A stretch of DNA of 64,000 bases from Theropithecus gelada (GCF_003255815.1 NC_037669.1:52812093-52876092); one strand, 5' to 3'; counted from the first letter of the stretch, positions 22,386 to 33,414 are shown. The notes: a model not told the origin generated them from the letters alone. Program-made: numbers and translations.

Positions 22386-22684
22386 CTAAGGGAGGTATTA
22401 AGTATAACTGGGGAATCCAGAGAACCAGTCCTTTGCTCACACTCTTTCCCCAAACGCACATTTTTCTGTTTCTTTCTCCATCTGCCTAATTCTTTCTCTC
22501 TACACCTACAGAATGGCTTCTCTGCTATGTGTATACCATTAATAACCACCCCACAGCTGCCAAGTTTATGTCTTTATTTCGAGTGACCAGCAGAGACGAT
22601 CTGTCTCTCAAACAATTCCAAATTTCTTGGAGAGACAATCTGAGTGATCTATCTCAGGTCAGCTGTCCAATCTTGATCCATTCA

Positions 22685-22870
22685 GCTATGGCTTAGGGGG
22701 CTTTGGCAATTTATATAACTTTCTTGGGTTTTGGCTTTATTATCAGGAAAATGAGAATAATAATAGTACCTACCTTATAAGTTTGTGGGGAGGAGTGAAT
22801 GAGAATGTGCATATAAAACTCTTAACATGATATCTGGTGTGTAGTAAATAAACAACAAATGTAAGCCGTG
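22685..22870 (+). repeat. MIR SINE
   Basis: 'tattatcaggaaaatgagaa', then taatagtacctaccttataa, then 'ctggtgtgtagtaaataaac'. Confidence 0.75.
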
Positions 22871-23334
22871 AAATGGTATTTCATTGGTAACCATGGTACT
22901 TCTCTGTCCTTGGTCTCCTTAAATTCTGCCTGATGTCGGGGTGGCTTTGAGCCTGCAGGGGATGGGTGACAAGGAACTCAGCTGTGGGTATGAGAAGGAG
23001 CTGGAGGCAGGAAGCCAGGCAGGTGATTGCAGTGATACAGGATTCCACCCAGAAGCTGCTCTGTGTATGCTGAAAGAGCAAGGGAGAATTTTGATATTCA
23101 GCCAAAACATTCTTCCTTCTGGCTAATGGAGGCTCATTGAAATAAGCTATTTTCTCCCAAACTGATGTTGCTATCTTCAGAGAAATTATCTATCAGCTCA
23201 GCCCCATCATTTTGTTTTCCTACAGGCTTGTCTACACTGGTGAGCAGAGTAAAGAATTCAGAAAAACTCATGATGGTAGAACTGAAAGCATTGAATCTCT
23301 GCAACAGCACCCCAAAATAGGTCTTCTCTCTCTC

Positions 23335-23480
23335 TCTTTTAAGAAATGAGAACACAGAGGCTCAAAAGGATTAAGTAACTTGGCTGAGGTCTCAGAGCAA
23401 GTAAGTAGCAGAGCCGTAATGTGAACCAAGATCTATTGGACTCCAATCCCATGTTCTTTCATTGAGCCATGCCTGATTTT
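23335..23480 (-). repeat. MIR SINE (antisense)
   Basis: 'aatgagaacacagaggctca', then aagtaacttggctgaggtct, then 'agtaagtagcagagccgtaa'. Confidence 0.75.
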
Positions 23481-23754
23481 ACAGTCTCAAGATTCACCTA
23501 TCAGTCTCCCCTGCTAAACAAAAATCCACTACTGTCATAACCATTCTCATTTCTCACTTCTCAAACAAATGTTACAGACCAGAGGCCACCTGATGGAACA
23601 GAGAGTAATTGAGAGGAAATTGGATGAAGGAGGTAAGTTCAGGAAAGGAGGCAGGGGCTAGATTTAAGGAGTTGGCCTTCAGGTTGTAGTAAGAGCCCGT
23701 CCATCTTTTACCATCAGCTGGAGAAATCGTATGTGGTCTTGTCCCTTCATTTCT

Positions 23755-23870
23755 GGGTAGTTAAGAACATGGACTTTAGAGACAGACTGCCTACATTCAC
23801 ATCTCTACTTGCTATCACTAGTTGTACTGCTGTAGCAAGTGACTCAGTTTCCTTACCTGTAAAACGGGAG
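23755..23870 (+). repeat. MIR SINE fragment
   Basis: 'aagaacatggactttagaga' and then agtttccttacctgtaaaac. It ends where another repeat begins. Confidence 0.7.
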
Positions 23871-23874
23871 TTGT

Positions 23875-24050
23875 AATGGATTGCATGGTGGCCCGCAAAA
23901 AGATATGTCCATGTCCTAGCCCCCAGAACCTATGAATGTGATCTTATTTGAAAAAGAGGTCTTCACAGATGAATTAAGCTAACGAACTTAGGATAAGATC
24001 ATCCTGGATTAACCAGGGGACTGTAAATCCAATGACATGTCAAAATCGAT
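23875..24050 (+). repeat. Ancient repeat, opposite orientation to the 31.1-kb LTR
   Basis: 'gatatgtccatgtcctagcc', then tgaatgtgatcttatttgaa, then 'taaatccaatgacatgt' resembles the reverse complement of the far half of the LTR-like element at 31096-31772. It is a partial copy. Confidence 0.45.
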
Positions 24051-24285
24051 TGACCATAAAAATCAGGGTTTATTTCTGGATTCCCAATTCTGTTCCATTG
24101 ATCTGTATGTCTGTCTTTATGTGAATCATTTTTATTGAGATATAATTCACATGCCATAAAATTCATCCTTTTAAAGTATATAAGTCAGCAGTTTTTAGTA
24201 TATTCACAAAATTGTACAGCATGCAACCATCACCACTATCTAAGTCCAGAACACTTTTATCATTTTTAAGTCCTTTTTTGATCCT
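24045..24285 (-). mobile_element. Old L1 (L1M) fragments, antisense
   Basis: Two L1 pieces: 'ggtttatttctggattccca' (ORF2 region), then 'attgagatataattcacatg' through caccactatctaagtccag (L1M 3' region). The junction at about 24122 suggests a rearranged or nested pair. Confidence 0.65.
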
Positions 24286-25483
24286 TCCTTTCAGACAGTA
24301 GGTTTGGGTGACGGATGGGCTTTAGTTCCCCATGTTGCTTTGCCCTTATGGCTAGCATGACTGCCTCATCTTGGTCTGTCTGGGACATTCCTGGTTTTAA
24401 AACCGAAAGTCCCACATCCCAGGAAGCCCCTTGGTACTAGGCACACTGAGACAGTTGTCATCTGGAGCACACATTGTCAACCTTCCTTGCCACTGGGTGT
24501 GTTCCGCCTTCCTGCTACTAGTACGTGTGTCTCTGGGTCTCTGGGCTTTCTCCAAAGCCGTGGGAGCCTGCTCTACTTAGAACAGCAGGCTGGGATTAAC
24601 CCCGCTTTACAGGCACATCCCTCATGGCAACAGGAGTACGAATACCCCAGCTTTTTCAACGGTTGGGTAGGATAACTCTGAGGCAAGGGCTTTACACTGA
24701 CTTCCGTAGTTTCTCCAGAGGGATAAGCTTCCCTCTCCCACAGTGGTAGCTAGCTTGATGCTGTACCCTTTATGGCTGCCTTCCCTTGCTTATGTCACTT
24801 CCCCATCCCCAAGTCTTTGTCTCAGAGTCCTCTTCTGGTCAAATCCAAACTAAGTCAGCCTTCACTCTTGGATCTTTGAAACCAACAACAAATGCTTTCT
24901 CAAGCATATGTCAAGTGTTATGCAAATGGAACTTCTAATTCCTTCTTCCAGCCAGATTGCTGCTTATAAAGCCCCCATAGAGAAATTCTAGATTACTGGA
25001 CAGATCTTGATATCTCCCACAAGCAGCACACATACTCCCTCACCCAGGATCTGACCCACCTTCTCTTTAGGCTCCTCTTGGGCACGGGGAAGGCCTACTT
25101 GAAAATAGGAAACTTTCTAGTCATGGCTGGCTGGGCTCCATCTGATGGCACAGAAGCAGACAGGCACTTTTATTGCTGTTTATTGTCAATGTCAGGTCCT
25201 CTTGGCAGCAGGATCACACCCCTGCCTATCAGCAGAGAGGGCTGTCTGAGTCTTCTGAGAAAAATGGATTACAAAACAACTGCAGCATAAATGCAGAGAA
25301 AAGCAGAATTCTGAATGCAGCAGCTGGAGAACAACCCCAAATGGGGTCTCATCGGGGCCACACCAAGAGGAGCGCCCACTGCCCAAAAATCTGTTCATGA
25401 CTTGTGCATGAGATCCCACCTTTAGAGAGTGGTGCCAGATTGTATTTTCCAAAGACAGCTGCACAAATATCTCTCTCACAAGT
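24286..25483. other. Unique sequence, no gene seen
   Basis: No coding frame over about 75 codons that avoids Alu sequence, and no recognised motif. Confidence 0.4.
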
Positions 25484-25492
25484 TTGTTGTTT

Positions 25493-25797
25493 TGTTTTTG
25501 GTTTTTGTTTTGTTTCAAGATGGGACCTTGCTCTGTTGCCCAGGCTGGAGTGCAGTGGTGCGATTTCGGCTCTCTGCAAACTCTGTCTCCTGGGTTCAAG
25601 CAATTCTCCTGCCTCAGCCTCCCGAGTACCTGGGATTACAGCTGCCCACCACCATGCTGGGCTAATTTTTGTATTTTTAGTAGAGACGAGGTTTCACCAT
25701 ATTGCCCAGGCTGGTTTCAAACTCCTGACCTTGTGATCGGCCTGCCTTGGCCTCCCAAAGTGCTGGGATTACAGGCATGAGCCACCGCGCCCAGCCT
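25493..25797 (-). mobile_element. AluS-type (antisense)
   Basis: GTTTT tail, then 'tgctctgttgcccaggctgg', ending 'gagccaccgcgcccagcc'. Frames read across it, including a 135-codon minus-strand frame from 25192, are Alu-derived. Confidence 0.93.
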
Positions 25798-25854
25798 CAA
25801 GTTCTTCTTATAGGATGACATCAACGTCTCTCCGTTAAGAGGTGGGGCCTATGT

Positions 25855-26135
25855 TCCTTCCCTTCTAAACTGGCTGGACGTTTGGCACTGCCTCATCCAA
25901 TGAGGTGAGGCAGAAATGTGTGAGTGAGTGAACCTTCAGGTGATTCCTGCCCCCAGCTGAGGACTGAGACATTGTGGAGTAGAGTCATGCCTTCTCTCTG
26001 CCTTTTCTGCATTAGTCGTATGGAAACTGTGAGATTATAATAAATGGATAATAAGAAATGGATTATTGTTATTTCAACCCACTAAGTTTTGGGGGTGATT
26101 TGTTGTGTAGCAATAGATTACTAATACAGAAGTGA
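25855..26135 (+). repeat. Ancient interspersed repeat 3' part, family not named
   Basis: 'ttcaacccactaagttttgg', then gggtgatttgttgtgtagca, then 'atagattactaatacag' is the end of a common ancient LTR-like repeat. Confidence 0.5.
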
Positions 26136-26305
26136 ATTCCTCGGTTGCACTAGAAAGCAATCTCTCTAAGTGCAAGCAGACCCAGATGGGGAAACATGAG
26201 ATGAGGTAGTCATTCACACTTTAGTATGAGTCACTCACTTGGCACCACTCCCCCCATCCCTTTTAGAAAAGACGTAAGGTTTAAAATCTTAGAAGATGGG
26301 AGATA

Positions 26306-26603
26306 GGCTGGACGCAGTGGCTCACGCCTGTAATCCCAGCACTTTGGGAGGCCGAGGCCGGCAGATCACAAGGTCAGGAGATCGAGACCTTCCTGGTTAA
26401 CACGGTGAAACCCCGTCTCTACTAAAAATACAAAAAATTAGCTGGGCGTCATGGCAGGTGCCTATAGTCCCAGCTACTTGGGAGGCTGAGGCAGGAGAAT
26501 GGCCTGAACCTGGTAGGCAGAGCTTGCAGTGAACCGAGATCTCGCCACTGCACTCCAGCCTGGGCGACAGAGCGAGACTCAGTCTCAAAAAAAAAAAAAA
26601 AAT
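26306..26603 (+). mobile_element. AluY-like element
   Basis: A full dimer starting 'ggctggacgcagtggctcac'. 'cacaaggtcaggagatcgag' then gttaacacggtgaaaccccg is AluY-like. Imperfect direct repeats agaagatgggagata (26291-26305) and agaaaatgggaggta (26604-26618). Confidence 0.93.
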
Positions 26604-26689
26604 AGAAAATGGGAGGTAGTGTCAGGACCTAGGGCAATAAAGGGCAAAAATGGATGTTGGGGCACTTTGTGGGAAGAGATCTGGACTGA

Positions 26690-26860
26690 AACCAGACAGG
26701 ACTGGGTTCTAGTCCTAATCATGCCCCTCTCTGATAGAATGTCCTCTAATGTATGCAAGAGGCTCTGCCACTTATTAACTACATGACCTTGAACATAGCC
26801 TCAGCGTCCTCATTTATAAAGCACTCACAATAATACCTATCTATCTCCCAAATTGCAGGG
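26690..26860 (+). repeat. MIR SINE
   Basis: 'ttaactacatgaccttgaac', then tcagcgtcctcatttataaag, then an aataataccta segment. Confidence 0.65.
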
Positions 26861-26929
26861 AAAAATAAACAAGGCAATGGTTATGAAGGTAAACTGTTCA
26901 TGTAACTTAAGAAAGCCAAAGGTGTGGTG

Positions 26930-27030
26930 AATAGGGCACTCAAGGAGGAATCAGCAGATCTGGATTTTAGTCCAAGCTTTGACAGTAACTCACTCTGTAA
27001 CACTTGGCAAAGTCACTTACCCCTCCACTC
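26930..27030 (+). repeat. MIR SINE fragment
   Basis: 'tctggattttagtccaagct' and then acttggcaaagtcacttacc. Confidence 0.65.
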
Positions 27031-27344
27031 TAGCTCCCATAAGGCTCATGCAAATACAGTATCTCTAGACCCAAGCATCCCTGGTGCAAGAAGACCTTCA
27101 GCCATCAGTACCACCAGAGGGTTTCAGCGTCTCAGAGTCACCAATTCCAGGTAACAGAATAAGGTCAAGGTCAAAGTAGAGTCAAACTGGCAAGGTGAGA
27201 AACCAATTATCAGGCAGGGTTAAGGGAGTCCAAGGAGAGTCCCATTGTCTATACCTTATAGCTATGAGAGTGAGGGATAAGGGATGCAGCCAATAACTGG
27301 TCATGGCCCCACTCATTGACAGTGTAATATGGAAATTAGGAGCC

Positions 27345-27560
27345 ATTTGGACTCTGGAGCCAGAATACCCGAGTTTCAAATCTCAGCTCTACTACTGATT
27401 AGCTGTACCAACCTTGGGCATGTTAGTTAACTCTATTATGCCTTCATTTTCTTCTCTGTAAAATGGAGGTGATCATTACAGCACCTTCTTGATCAGGCTA
27501 TTGTGAATGATTACATGAACTTGTGCCATAAAGAGTTCTTTCAAACCTAGGAAGCTGTTT
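27345..27560 (+). repeat. MIR SINE
   Basis: 'tggactctggagccagaata', then ctactactgattagctgtac, then 'tcttctctgtaaaatggagg'. Close to full length. Confidence 0.8.
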
Positions 27561-28300
27561 TTCAGTGAGGCAATATTGGCTGATGTTTCTAAAAGTAAGG
27601 AAAAAGATAGTTATAAGACAATTTTGGTAGGAAAATTCACAGATCCTTCAACATAAAATCACATGCCTCTGCCACCCCATCTCCCCTACTCTGCAAAGAC
27701 AAATCAAACAAAATTAAATCTCTCTTCAATTCTCTGTTGATTCTTTCGACTATACCAAAGAGAAAGCGACAGCTTGGTGCTAGTAAGTCTTTAACACCCC
27801 TGTAGCTCTTGCTCATTTACTAATCCCCTTCTCTTTCTCTCTCACAATGCAAAGTCCATGGCCTGGAGCTCAGAGCCTTCCCGAGCAATAGTGTCTAGCT
27901 ACAATTTAATAACATTTTGCTTGTGTTATATTTATTTTCACAGTTACTTCCTTTTTATGGCAGGTGATTCTGGTTTTCCATTTATACTAGTAATTGAAAA
28001 TGTTCTTTTAAAGTAAATGTATTCATGTTTTTTTAAAGAGCGGATGTATTTTAAAATATTAAATATATTATGGTATAGATGGTTTTTGGATACAAAAAAA
28101 AACCATGAAGATGGTACTCAAACAATTGAAATTTGGGAAACAAGGTATTGGGCTACAAAGGACAAAGATGTGAATATCATCTCCAGGGAACTACATGGAT
28201 CCGCCAACAACAAAATACATGTCCTAGTCACAAACTGTGCCCCCGTTCTGCTTCTCAAGACCCCAGGGACTCATGATACTCTCCTGTCCTTTCAAATGTT
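27561..28300. other. Unique sequence, no gene supported
   Basis: The frame at 28017-28376 (+, 119 codons) is A/T-rich, has no recognisable domain and runs into L1-like sequence. No gene assigned. Confidence 0.4.
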
Positions 28301-28304
28301 GCCA

Positions 28305-28525
28305 GAATGTAAATTGGCACAAATTTTGAATAATTTGGCACATGTATCTTATATTAGCCAGAAATTCCATTTCTAGCAATTTGTTTTTACAAAATAATCA
28401 TGGATGTGCCCAAAGACACATGGCTGAGAATATCTGTGGCCACACTATTTATGGCCATGAAAACTAAATGACCTAAAAGGCCAACAGTAGGAGACCATAT
28501 TCAGCAATGGTAGGATAGCCAAAAA
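28305..28525 (+). mobile_element. Old L1 (L1M) 3'-region fragment
   Basis: 'gccagaaattccatttctag', then aaataatcatggatgtgccc, then 'cacactatttatggccatga' matches the L1 ORF2/3' junction region. Strongly diverged. Confidence 0.6.
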
Positions 28526-28529
28526 ATGA

Positions 28530-28770
28530 ATCTAATAACAATGACACGTCACTCTACCAAGTAGTTCTCTAGGAATTTTACATATATTAACCCATTTAAT
28601 TGTCACAACAACCCTACAGGGTAAATATTATAGACACACTTTATAGGTGAGGAAACTGAGACACAGGTTAACTATCGTGCCCAAGATTACACAGCTGGTA
28701 AACAGAAGAGCTGACATTTGAAACTAGGCCACCTGGACACAGCATCTATGTTCTTAATCTCCATGCTGCA
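28530..28770 (-). repeat. MIR SINE (antisense)
   Basis: 'aacccatttaattgtcacaa', then 'ataggtgaggaaactgagac', then 'cccaagattacacagctggt'. Confidence 0.85.
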
Positions 28771-28807
28771 GTCCTTTCATTGAAACTGATGTTGTAAATG
28801 AAAAAAA

Positions 28808-29066
28808 AATTTTTGAGACAGGGTCTGGCACTGTCACCCAGGCTGGAGTGTAGTGGCACCATCATAGCTTACTGCAGCCTCTACCTCTAGGGCTCAAGTG
28901 ATACTCCAGCCTCAGTCTCCAGAGTAGGCTGATTTTTTTCATTTTTAGTAGAAATGAGGTCTCACTATATTGCGCAGGCTGGTCTCAAACTTCCTGAGCT
29001 CAAGCAACCCTCCTGTGTCAGCCTCCCAAAGTGCTGGGATTACAGGCATGAGCCACCATGCCTGGC
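28808..29066 (-). mobile_element. AluJ-type (antisense), internally deleted
   Basis: 'tttttgagacagggtctggc' to 'gagccaccatgcctggcc'. The block between 'ctccagagtaggctg' and 'atttttttcatttttagtag' is shortened. Diverged. Confidence 0.9.
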
Positions 29067-29359
29067 CAGAAAATTTGCTGACATGCGAAAGTGTTTCCAA
29101 TGTATCAGTAAGTGAAAAAAGCAGGCAGAGAAAAAAGTCTAGAAAAACATATACCATATGTCAAAGAGATTATTTCTGGTTGGTGGGATTGTGATTTTTG
29201 TTGTCTGTTCTTATAGACATTTTCCAGGTTTTCTGTACCGAATGTTTATTACCTTAAATTAGACAAACGAAACATGAAAATAGGACTTTCATTCTCACCT
29301 CTCCTATTCTTTGCTGCTTCTGAAGACAAAACAATTGGTTCTTTGTGATGACAATAAAA

Positions 29360-29755
29360 TGATGATAATAATAGCCAACATTTACTGAGCTCTTAGTATG
29401 CAAATGAATTGACAAGGATGATGTCATTTAACTCTTTTCAGCCAGAACTACTGTGTACAGCCTCCCAAGCTGTGCACTGCACAATTCCAGGGGGCACCAC
29501 TATATATTGTCTATATTATGGACTGTACTGTGAATGCTGGTCCTTGGACCTGTGCAACATGGCTGCCCTGTCAACAATTCTAAGGGGTAGATATTCTCAT
29601 ACGCTTCATTTTATAGAAGAGGAAACTGAGGCACTGAAAGGCTAATTAACTTCCCCACACTAGCTCCGCTAGTGAGCGATCACACGGCTAGTGAGTGGAA
29701 CCAGTACTGAAACCCGGGCTGTCTGACTTCATGGTCTGTTCTCTTAACTGTAATC
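29360..29755 (-). repeat. MIR SINE (antisense) with internal insert
   Basis: 'aatagccaacatttactgag', then tgatgtcatttaactctttt, and after an insert 'ttatagaagaggaaactgag' and cactgaaaggctaattaact. About 130 bp at 29441-29572 is foreign to MIR. Confidence 0.75.
29441..29572. other. Unidentified 130-bp insert within MIR
   Basis: From 'agccagaactactgtgtaca' to 'gtgcaacatggctgccctg'. It has no poly(A), no obvious terminal inverted repeats and no clear flanking duplication. I do not recognise the family. Confidence 0.5.
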
Positions 29756-29864
29756 GAGGAGGGGATGACAAAGAAGGCAAAGTAAAAGCTGGGCATCTTG
29801 ACAAAGATTCCAGAACCAGCAGAGGCATTGTGATGACATAAAAGGAGCACTGGCCAAAAGGTAG

Positions 29865-30030
29865 GACATCCATGCCCTAGTCCCTGCTCTGTCCACCTGG
29901 CTATGTGACCTTAGGAAAGTTCTTTTTTCCCTCTGGGCTCAGCTTCTCCATCTGCAAAATGAGGGAATTACACAGGATGATCTTTAAGATCTCCTCCAGC
30001 TCTGAGAGTCTACAATTACAGATGGCATCC
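29865..30030 (+). repeat. MIR SINE
   Basis: 'tggctatgtgaccttaggaa', then cagcttctccatctgcaaaatg, then 'tttaagatctcctccagctc'. Confidence 0.75.
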
Positions 30031-30655
30031 CAATATGGGCCCCGAATCGTGCCCTCCCACTCAGCATGGACCATCTCCCTCCTGCTCGCTGGAGGCAGCA
30101 TCTCTCACGCTGACCTACTTTGTGTGTGGGGGAGAGGAGGGCAGAGTGGAGCACTAAGGAGGGAGTGAGAAACCAAAGGTTTGTCCTCCTGAGAGACCCA
30201 GGCTCCTCGCCAGCCTGCTAAGGATTTAGCAGTGCCCATCCACCTCCTTCTGACATCTCTCCTCCCTGCTCCTCAGAATGCAGCAGGCTGAAAAACCTGA
30301 GCAGGCTGGCTGTAGTCTTAATGCATTGCTTGTATTTTTCAGTCGTGCTGGTGATTCACCAGGGTATTTCTTTCTCCGACTTTCCAGACCTGCTTCGTTA
30401 AAGTCATTCTTGCAGGATCTTCAGGATGTTTTATTAAACGAAAAAACGAGGTGCTGAACTGTGTGTATGGGTTGAGAAAAAATAATTTAAACATACACGT
30501 GCGTTTGTGAAGAGAGAAAGAATAAATATCTCTGAAAGAAAACATGAGAGACTGGTAACCATTTGCTTCCCAGGAGGGACTCTGAGTGGGGGTAGAGCAT
30601 AGGCAGAACGGAGGCTTTATGCCTTTTGAATGTATGTGTGTTACCTATTCAATTG
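30031..30655. other. Unique sequence, no gene supported
   Basis: The 87-codon frame at 29905-30168 overlaps the MIR and is not convincing. No repeat family seen from 30170 to 30650. Confidence 0.4.
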
Positions 30656-30905
30656 TTTATTTTATTTATTTATTTATTTATTTTTGAGACAAAGTCTCTC
30701 TCTGTCACTCAGGCTGGAGTGCAGTGGTGTGACCTCGGGTCACTGCAGCTTCACCCTCCCAGGCTCAAGCCATCCTCTTGCCTCAGCCGCCAGAGAAGCT
30801 AGGACCACAGGCCTGCCCCACCACATCCAGCTAATGTTTTAATTGTTTGTAGAGACAAGTTCTTGTTATGCTGCCCAGGCTGGCCTCAAATGCCTCAACT
30901 TTTAA
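30656..30905 (-). mobile_element. AluJ-type (antisense), 5' truncated
   Basis: TTTA-repeat tail, 'gacaaagtctctctctgtca', ending near 'ggcctcaaatgcctcaactt' without its 5' terminus. An opposite-strand Alu monomer follows at once. Confidence 0.9.
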
Positions 30906-30914
30906 AAAATGAAC

Positions 30915-31050
30915 AGGCCAGCCGTGGTGGCTCACGCCTGCAATCCCAGCACTTTGGGAGGCCAAGGTGGGTGGATTGCTTGAGCCCAGGAGTTTGAGAC
31001 CAGCCTAAGCAACATAGGGAGACCCAGTCTCTATAAAAAAGAAAACAAAA
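30915..31050 (+). mobile_element. Left Alu monomer (FLAM or truncated AluJ)
   Basis: Starts 'aggccagccgtggtggctca' and ends 'cccagtctctataaaaaaga' with no right arm. With the preceding antisense Alu it forms a close inverted pair. Confidence 0.88.
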
Positions 31051-31095
31051 TCAACAAAGACATTCTTCTTTCCATTCTTCCCAATACTTCCTGGC

Positions 31096-31772
31096 TGTAT
31101 TTGTTTGCTAGGCTGCCGTAACAAAGAACCACAGCCTGAGTGGCTTGAATGGTAGACATTTACTATCTCAGTTTTGGAAACAAAAAGTCCAAGATCAAGT
31201 TCAGCGGGGTTGGTTCCTCGTGAAGTCTTTCTCCTCGGCTTGTAGATGGCCATCTTCTCCTGGTCTCCACGTGGTCTTCCCTCTGTGTGTCTGTGTCCAG
31301 ACTTTCTCTTCTTATTAGGACACCAGTCCCAGCGAATTAGGGTCCACCCCTAATGTCCTCATTTTAACTTAGTTACCTATTTACAGGCCCCATCTCCAAA
31401 CAGTCTCATTCTTTTTTTTTTTTTTTTTTTTTTTTTTTTGAGACAGAGTCTCGCTCTGTCACCCAGACTGGAATGCAGTAGCATGACAGCTCACTGCAAC
31501 CTCTGCCTCCCGGGTTCAAGTGATTCTCCTGCCTCAGCCTCCGGAGTAGTTGGGATTACAGGCGCGTGCCACCATGCCTGGCTAATTTTTGTATTTTTAG
31601 TAGAGATAGGGTTTCACTATGTTGATCAGTCTGGTCTCGAACTCCTGACCTTGTGATCCACCTGCCTTGGCCACCCAAAGTGCTGGGATTACAGGCGTGA
31701 GCCATATTCTGCAGTATGGGGGTTGGGACTTCTACATATGAATTTTGGGAGAACTCAATTCAACCCATAACA
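31096..31772 (+). mobile_element. Ancient solo LTR-like element, carrying a nested Alu
   Basis: The element begins TGT (31096) and ends ACA (31772). It is flanked by ctggc (31091-31095) and ctggt (31773-31777), a 5-bp duplication with one change, as for LTR elements. Without the Alu at 31411-31703 it is about 380 bp. Text such as 'gtttgctaggctgccgtaac', 'aagtccaagatcaagttcag' and 'ggacaccagtcccagcgaat' is typical of a common mammalian repeat whose name I will not guess. It has no internal genes. Confidence 0.7.
31411..31703 (-). mobile_element. Alu (antisense) nested in the LTR-like element
   Basis: A long pure T tract (about 31412-31438), then 'gagacagagtctcgctctgt'. It ends 'acaggcgtgagccat', lacking the last Alu 5' bases. 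Confidence 0.94.
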
Positions 31773-31999
31773 CTGGTCTAGGCCAATGAATTTGACCCCT
31801 CGAGACCAGTGGCCCTCTGAGGAACAGGTACAGACCAAGTCTTAGACTCAATTGACTTGAATGGAACATCTCTTGTGAGGGGAGCACTGTTTTAGTACCA
31901 AATTGAGTTTGATTTGACTCTGGTCAGGAGGTGGAGAGGGAGATGAGAACTAGAGTCCTCGAATGAACATCAGAAGAGCTGATCATGGAACCCTGGCTC

Positions 32000-32180
32000 C
32001 ACCACTTCCCAGCCAAGCTAGCCTGGACAGTATTTTTAGCCACCAGTTCCATCATGTGTACAGTGCAGGTCATAATCCATACCTCAAAAGGCGGTTGAAA
32101 AGTTTAAAGGAGAAAAGGCCTGTAAAATGCCTGGTACATAGTAAGTGTACAATATACAGTATTTACCACCTGTCTCATCT
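32000..32180 (+). repeat. MIR SINE fragment
   Basis: 'taatccatacctcaaaaggc' then 'atgcctggtacatagtaagt' matches the second half of MIR. Confidence 0.65.
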
Positions 32181-32572
32181 CCCAGCTCAACTGTGGGCTT
32201 CAGGGAGCAGGGCCCATGGCTTTTTCATCTCATGGCCCTAGAATATAGCATTGAACACCAGGGCATGGGTTGAGCAGTTTTGTTGGAAGCAGTAGCCCAG
32301 ACTGATTTGTGAGGCTGTGTGGATGTGCCCTGGAGGGACCTTCAGAATTAGCCCAGGGGCCACCTTGAAAAGCAGTGTTTCACAATGAAGAAAATCTGTG
32401 TATTAATGGGAACATGACCTCCTTGGGAACCACCTGCTGATGAAGCCAAGGGATGCTTGAGCTATATTTGGAGCTCCTATTGTTCATGACAGACACACTT
32501 CCCTAGGACAATGGGAAGCACATCAGAGTTGGAGTGAACATCTGCTGCTTTGATCTGTAAAGAACAGATCCC
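32181..32572. other. Unique sequence, no gene seen
   Basis: No open frame of interest and no repeat recognised. Confidence 0.4.
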
Positions 32573-32609
32573 TGCGTTAGTCAGGGCCCTCTACAGAACC
32601 AGAACCAAT

Positions 32610-32679
<70 letters not shown>

Positions 32680-33172
32680 GGATGGATAGACAGATAGACA
32701 GACAGAAAAGGAGATTTATTATAGGAATTGGTTCATGCAGTTATAGAGGCTGAGAAGTCCCATGAACTGCTGTCTCCAGGCTGGAGAACCAAGAAAGCTG
32801 GTGGCATAATTCAGTCCAAGCCTGAGGGCCTGAGAGTGGGGATCCAATGGTGGAAACCCTGGTCTGAGTCTGAAAGCCAAAAACCAGGAGCACCAATGCC
32901 CAAGGCTGGGGAAGATGGCTAGCTCAGTCAAGCGGGGGCGGGGGAGGGGGGGGCGCAAAATCACGCTTTCTCTGCCTTTTCGTTCTACTCAAGTCCTCAA
33001 TAGATTAGATGACACCCACCCATATTGGTGAGGGTGATCTTCTTACTCTGTCTACTAATTTAAATAATATCTTCCATTGACACCCTCACAGACACACCCA
33101 GAAATAATGTTTTACCAGATATCCGGGCATCCGTTAGCCCAGACAAGTTGACACATAAAATTAACTGTCACA
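32573..33172 (+). mobile_element. Ancient solo LTR-like element with internal GATA microsatellite
   Basis: Begins TGCGTTAGTCAGGG (32573) and ends ACTGTCACA (33172). It is flanked by atccc (32568-32572) and atcct (33173-33177), a 5-bp duplication with one change. 'gagatttattataggaattg' and 'caagttgacacataaaatta' are typical of a common mammalian LTR-like repeat. A G-rich run (gggggcgggggaggggggggcg region) lies at 32934-32955. No coding content. Confidence 0.68.
32609..32706. repeat. (GATA)n microsatellite
   Basis: About 17 GATA units followed by variant GATG, GACA and GATA units. It grew from a short tata-gata stretch inside the LTR-like element. Likely polymorphic. Confidence 0.97.
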
Positions 33173-33189
33173 ATCCTCGCTTCTTCTGG

Positions 33190-33414
33190 TAATAGAATTG
33201 TACTTTTCCTTTGGGAACCACCCTCGTTCATTCTTGGCTTATGTAGTTTGGATGTGTGGGCCACATCTCCAGCTCCAGGAATGAGCACGTGGCTCAGACC
33301 CAGCCATTGCCTGTACCATACTGGTTTACCATGGTTGGTTCAGAGATTAGCACATGACTGCAGCTGGCAATCTGAGTGATTCGTAGGAACTTTACTGGGA
33401 CTATGAAGAACGAA
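33190..33414 (-). repeat. Ancient interspersed repeat, left part, split by Alu
   Basis: 'ccatggttggttcagagatt' then agcacatgactgcagctggc resembles the element at 21770-22385. It continues at 33746 after the Alu. Strand uncertain. Confidence 0.45.

Noticed and set aside
25192..25780. Several frames of 78-135 codons on both strands
   Set aside because: All overlap the antisense Alu at 25493-25797 and change with the repeat.
32609..32706. Direct-repeat array that could suggest CRISPR
   Set aside because: Uniform 4-bp GATA units without spacers: a microsatellite in primate DNA.
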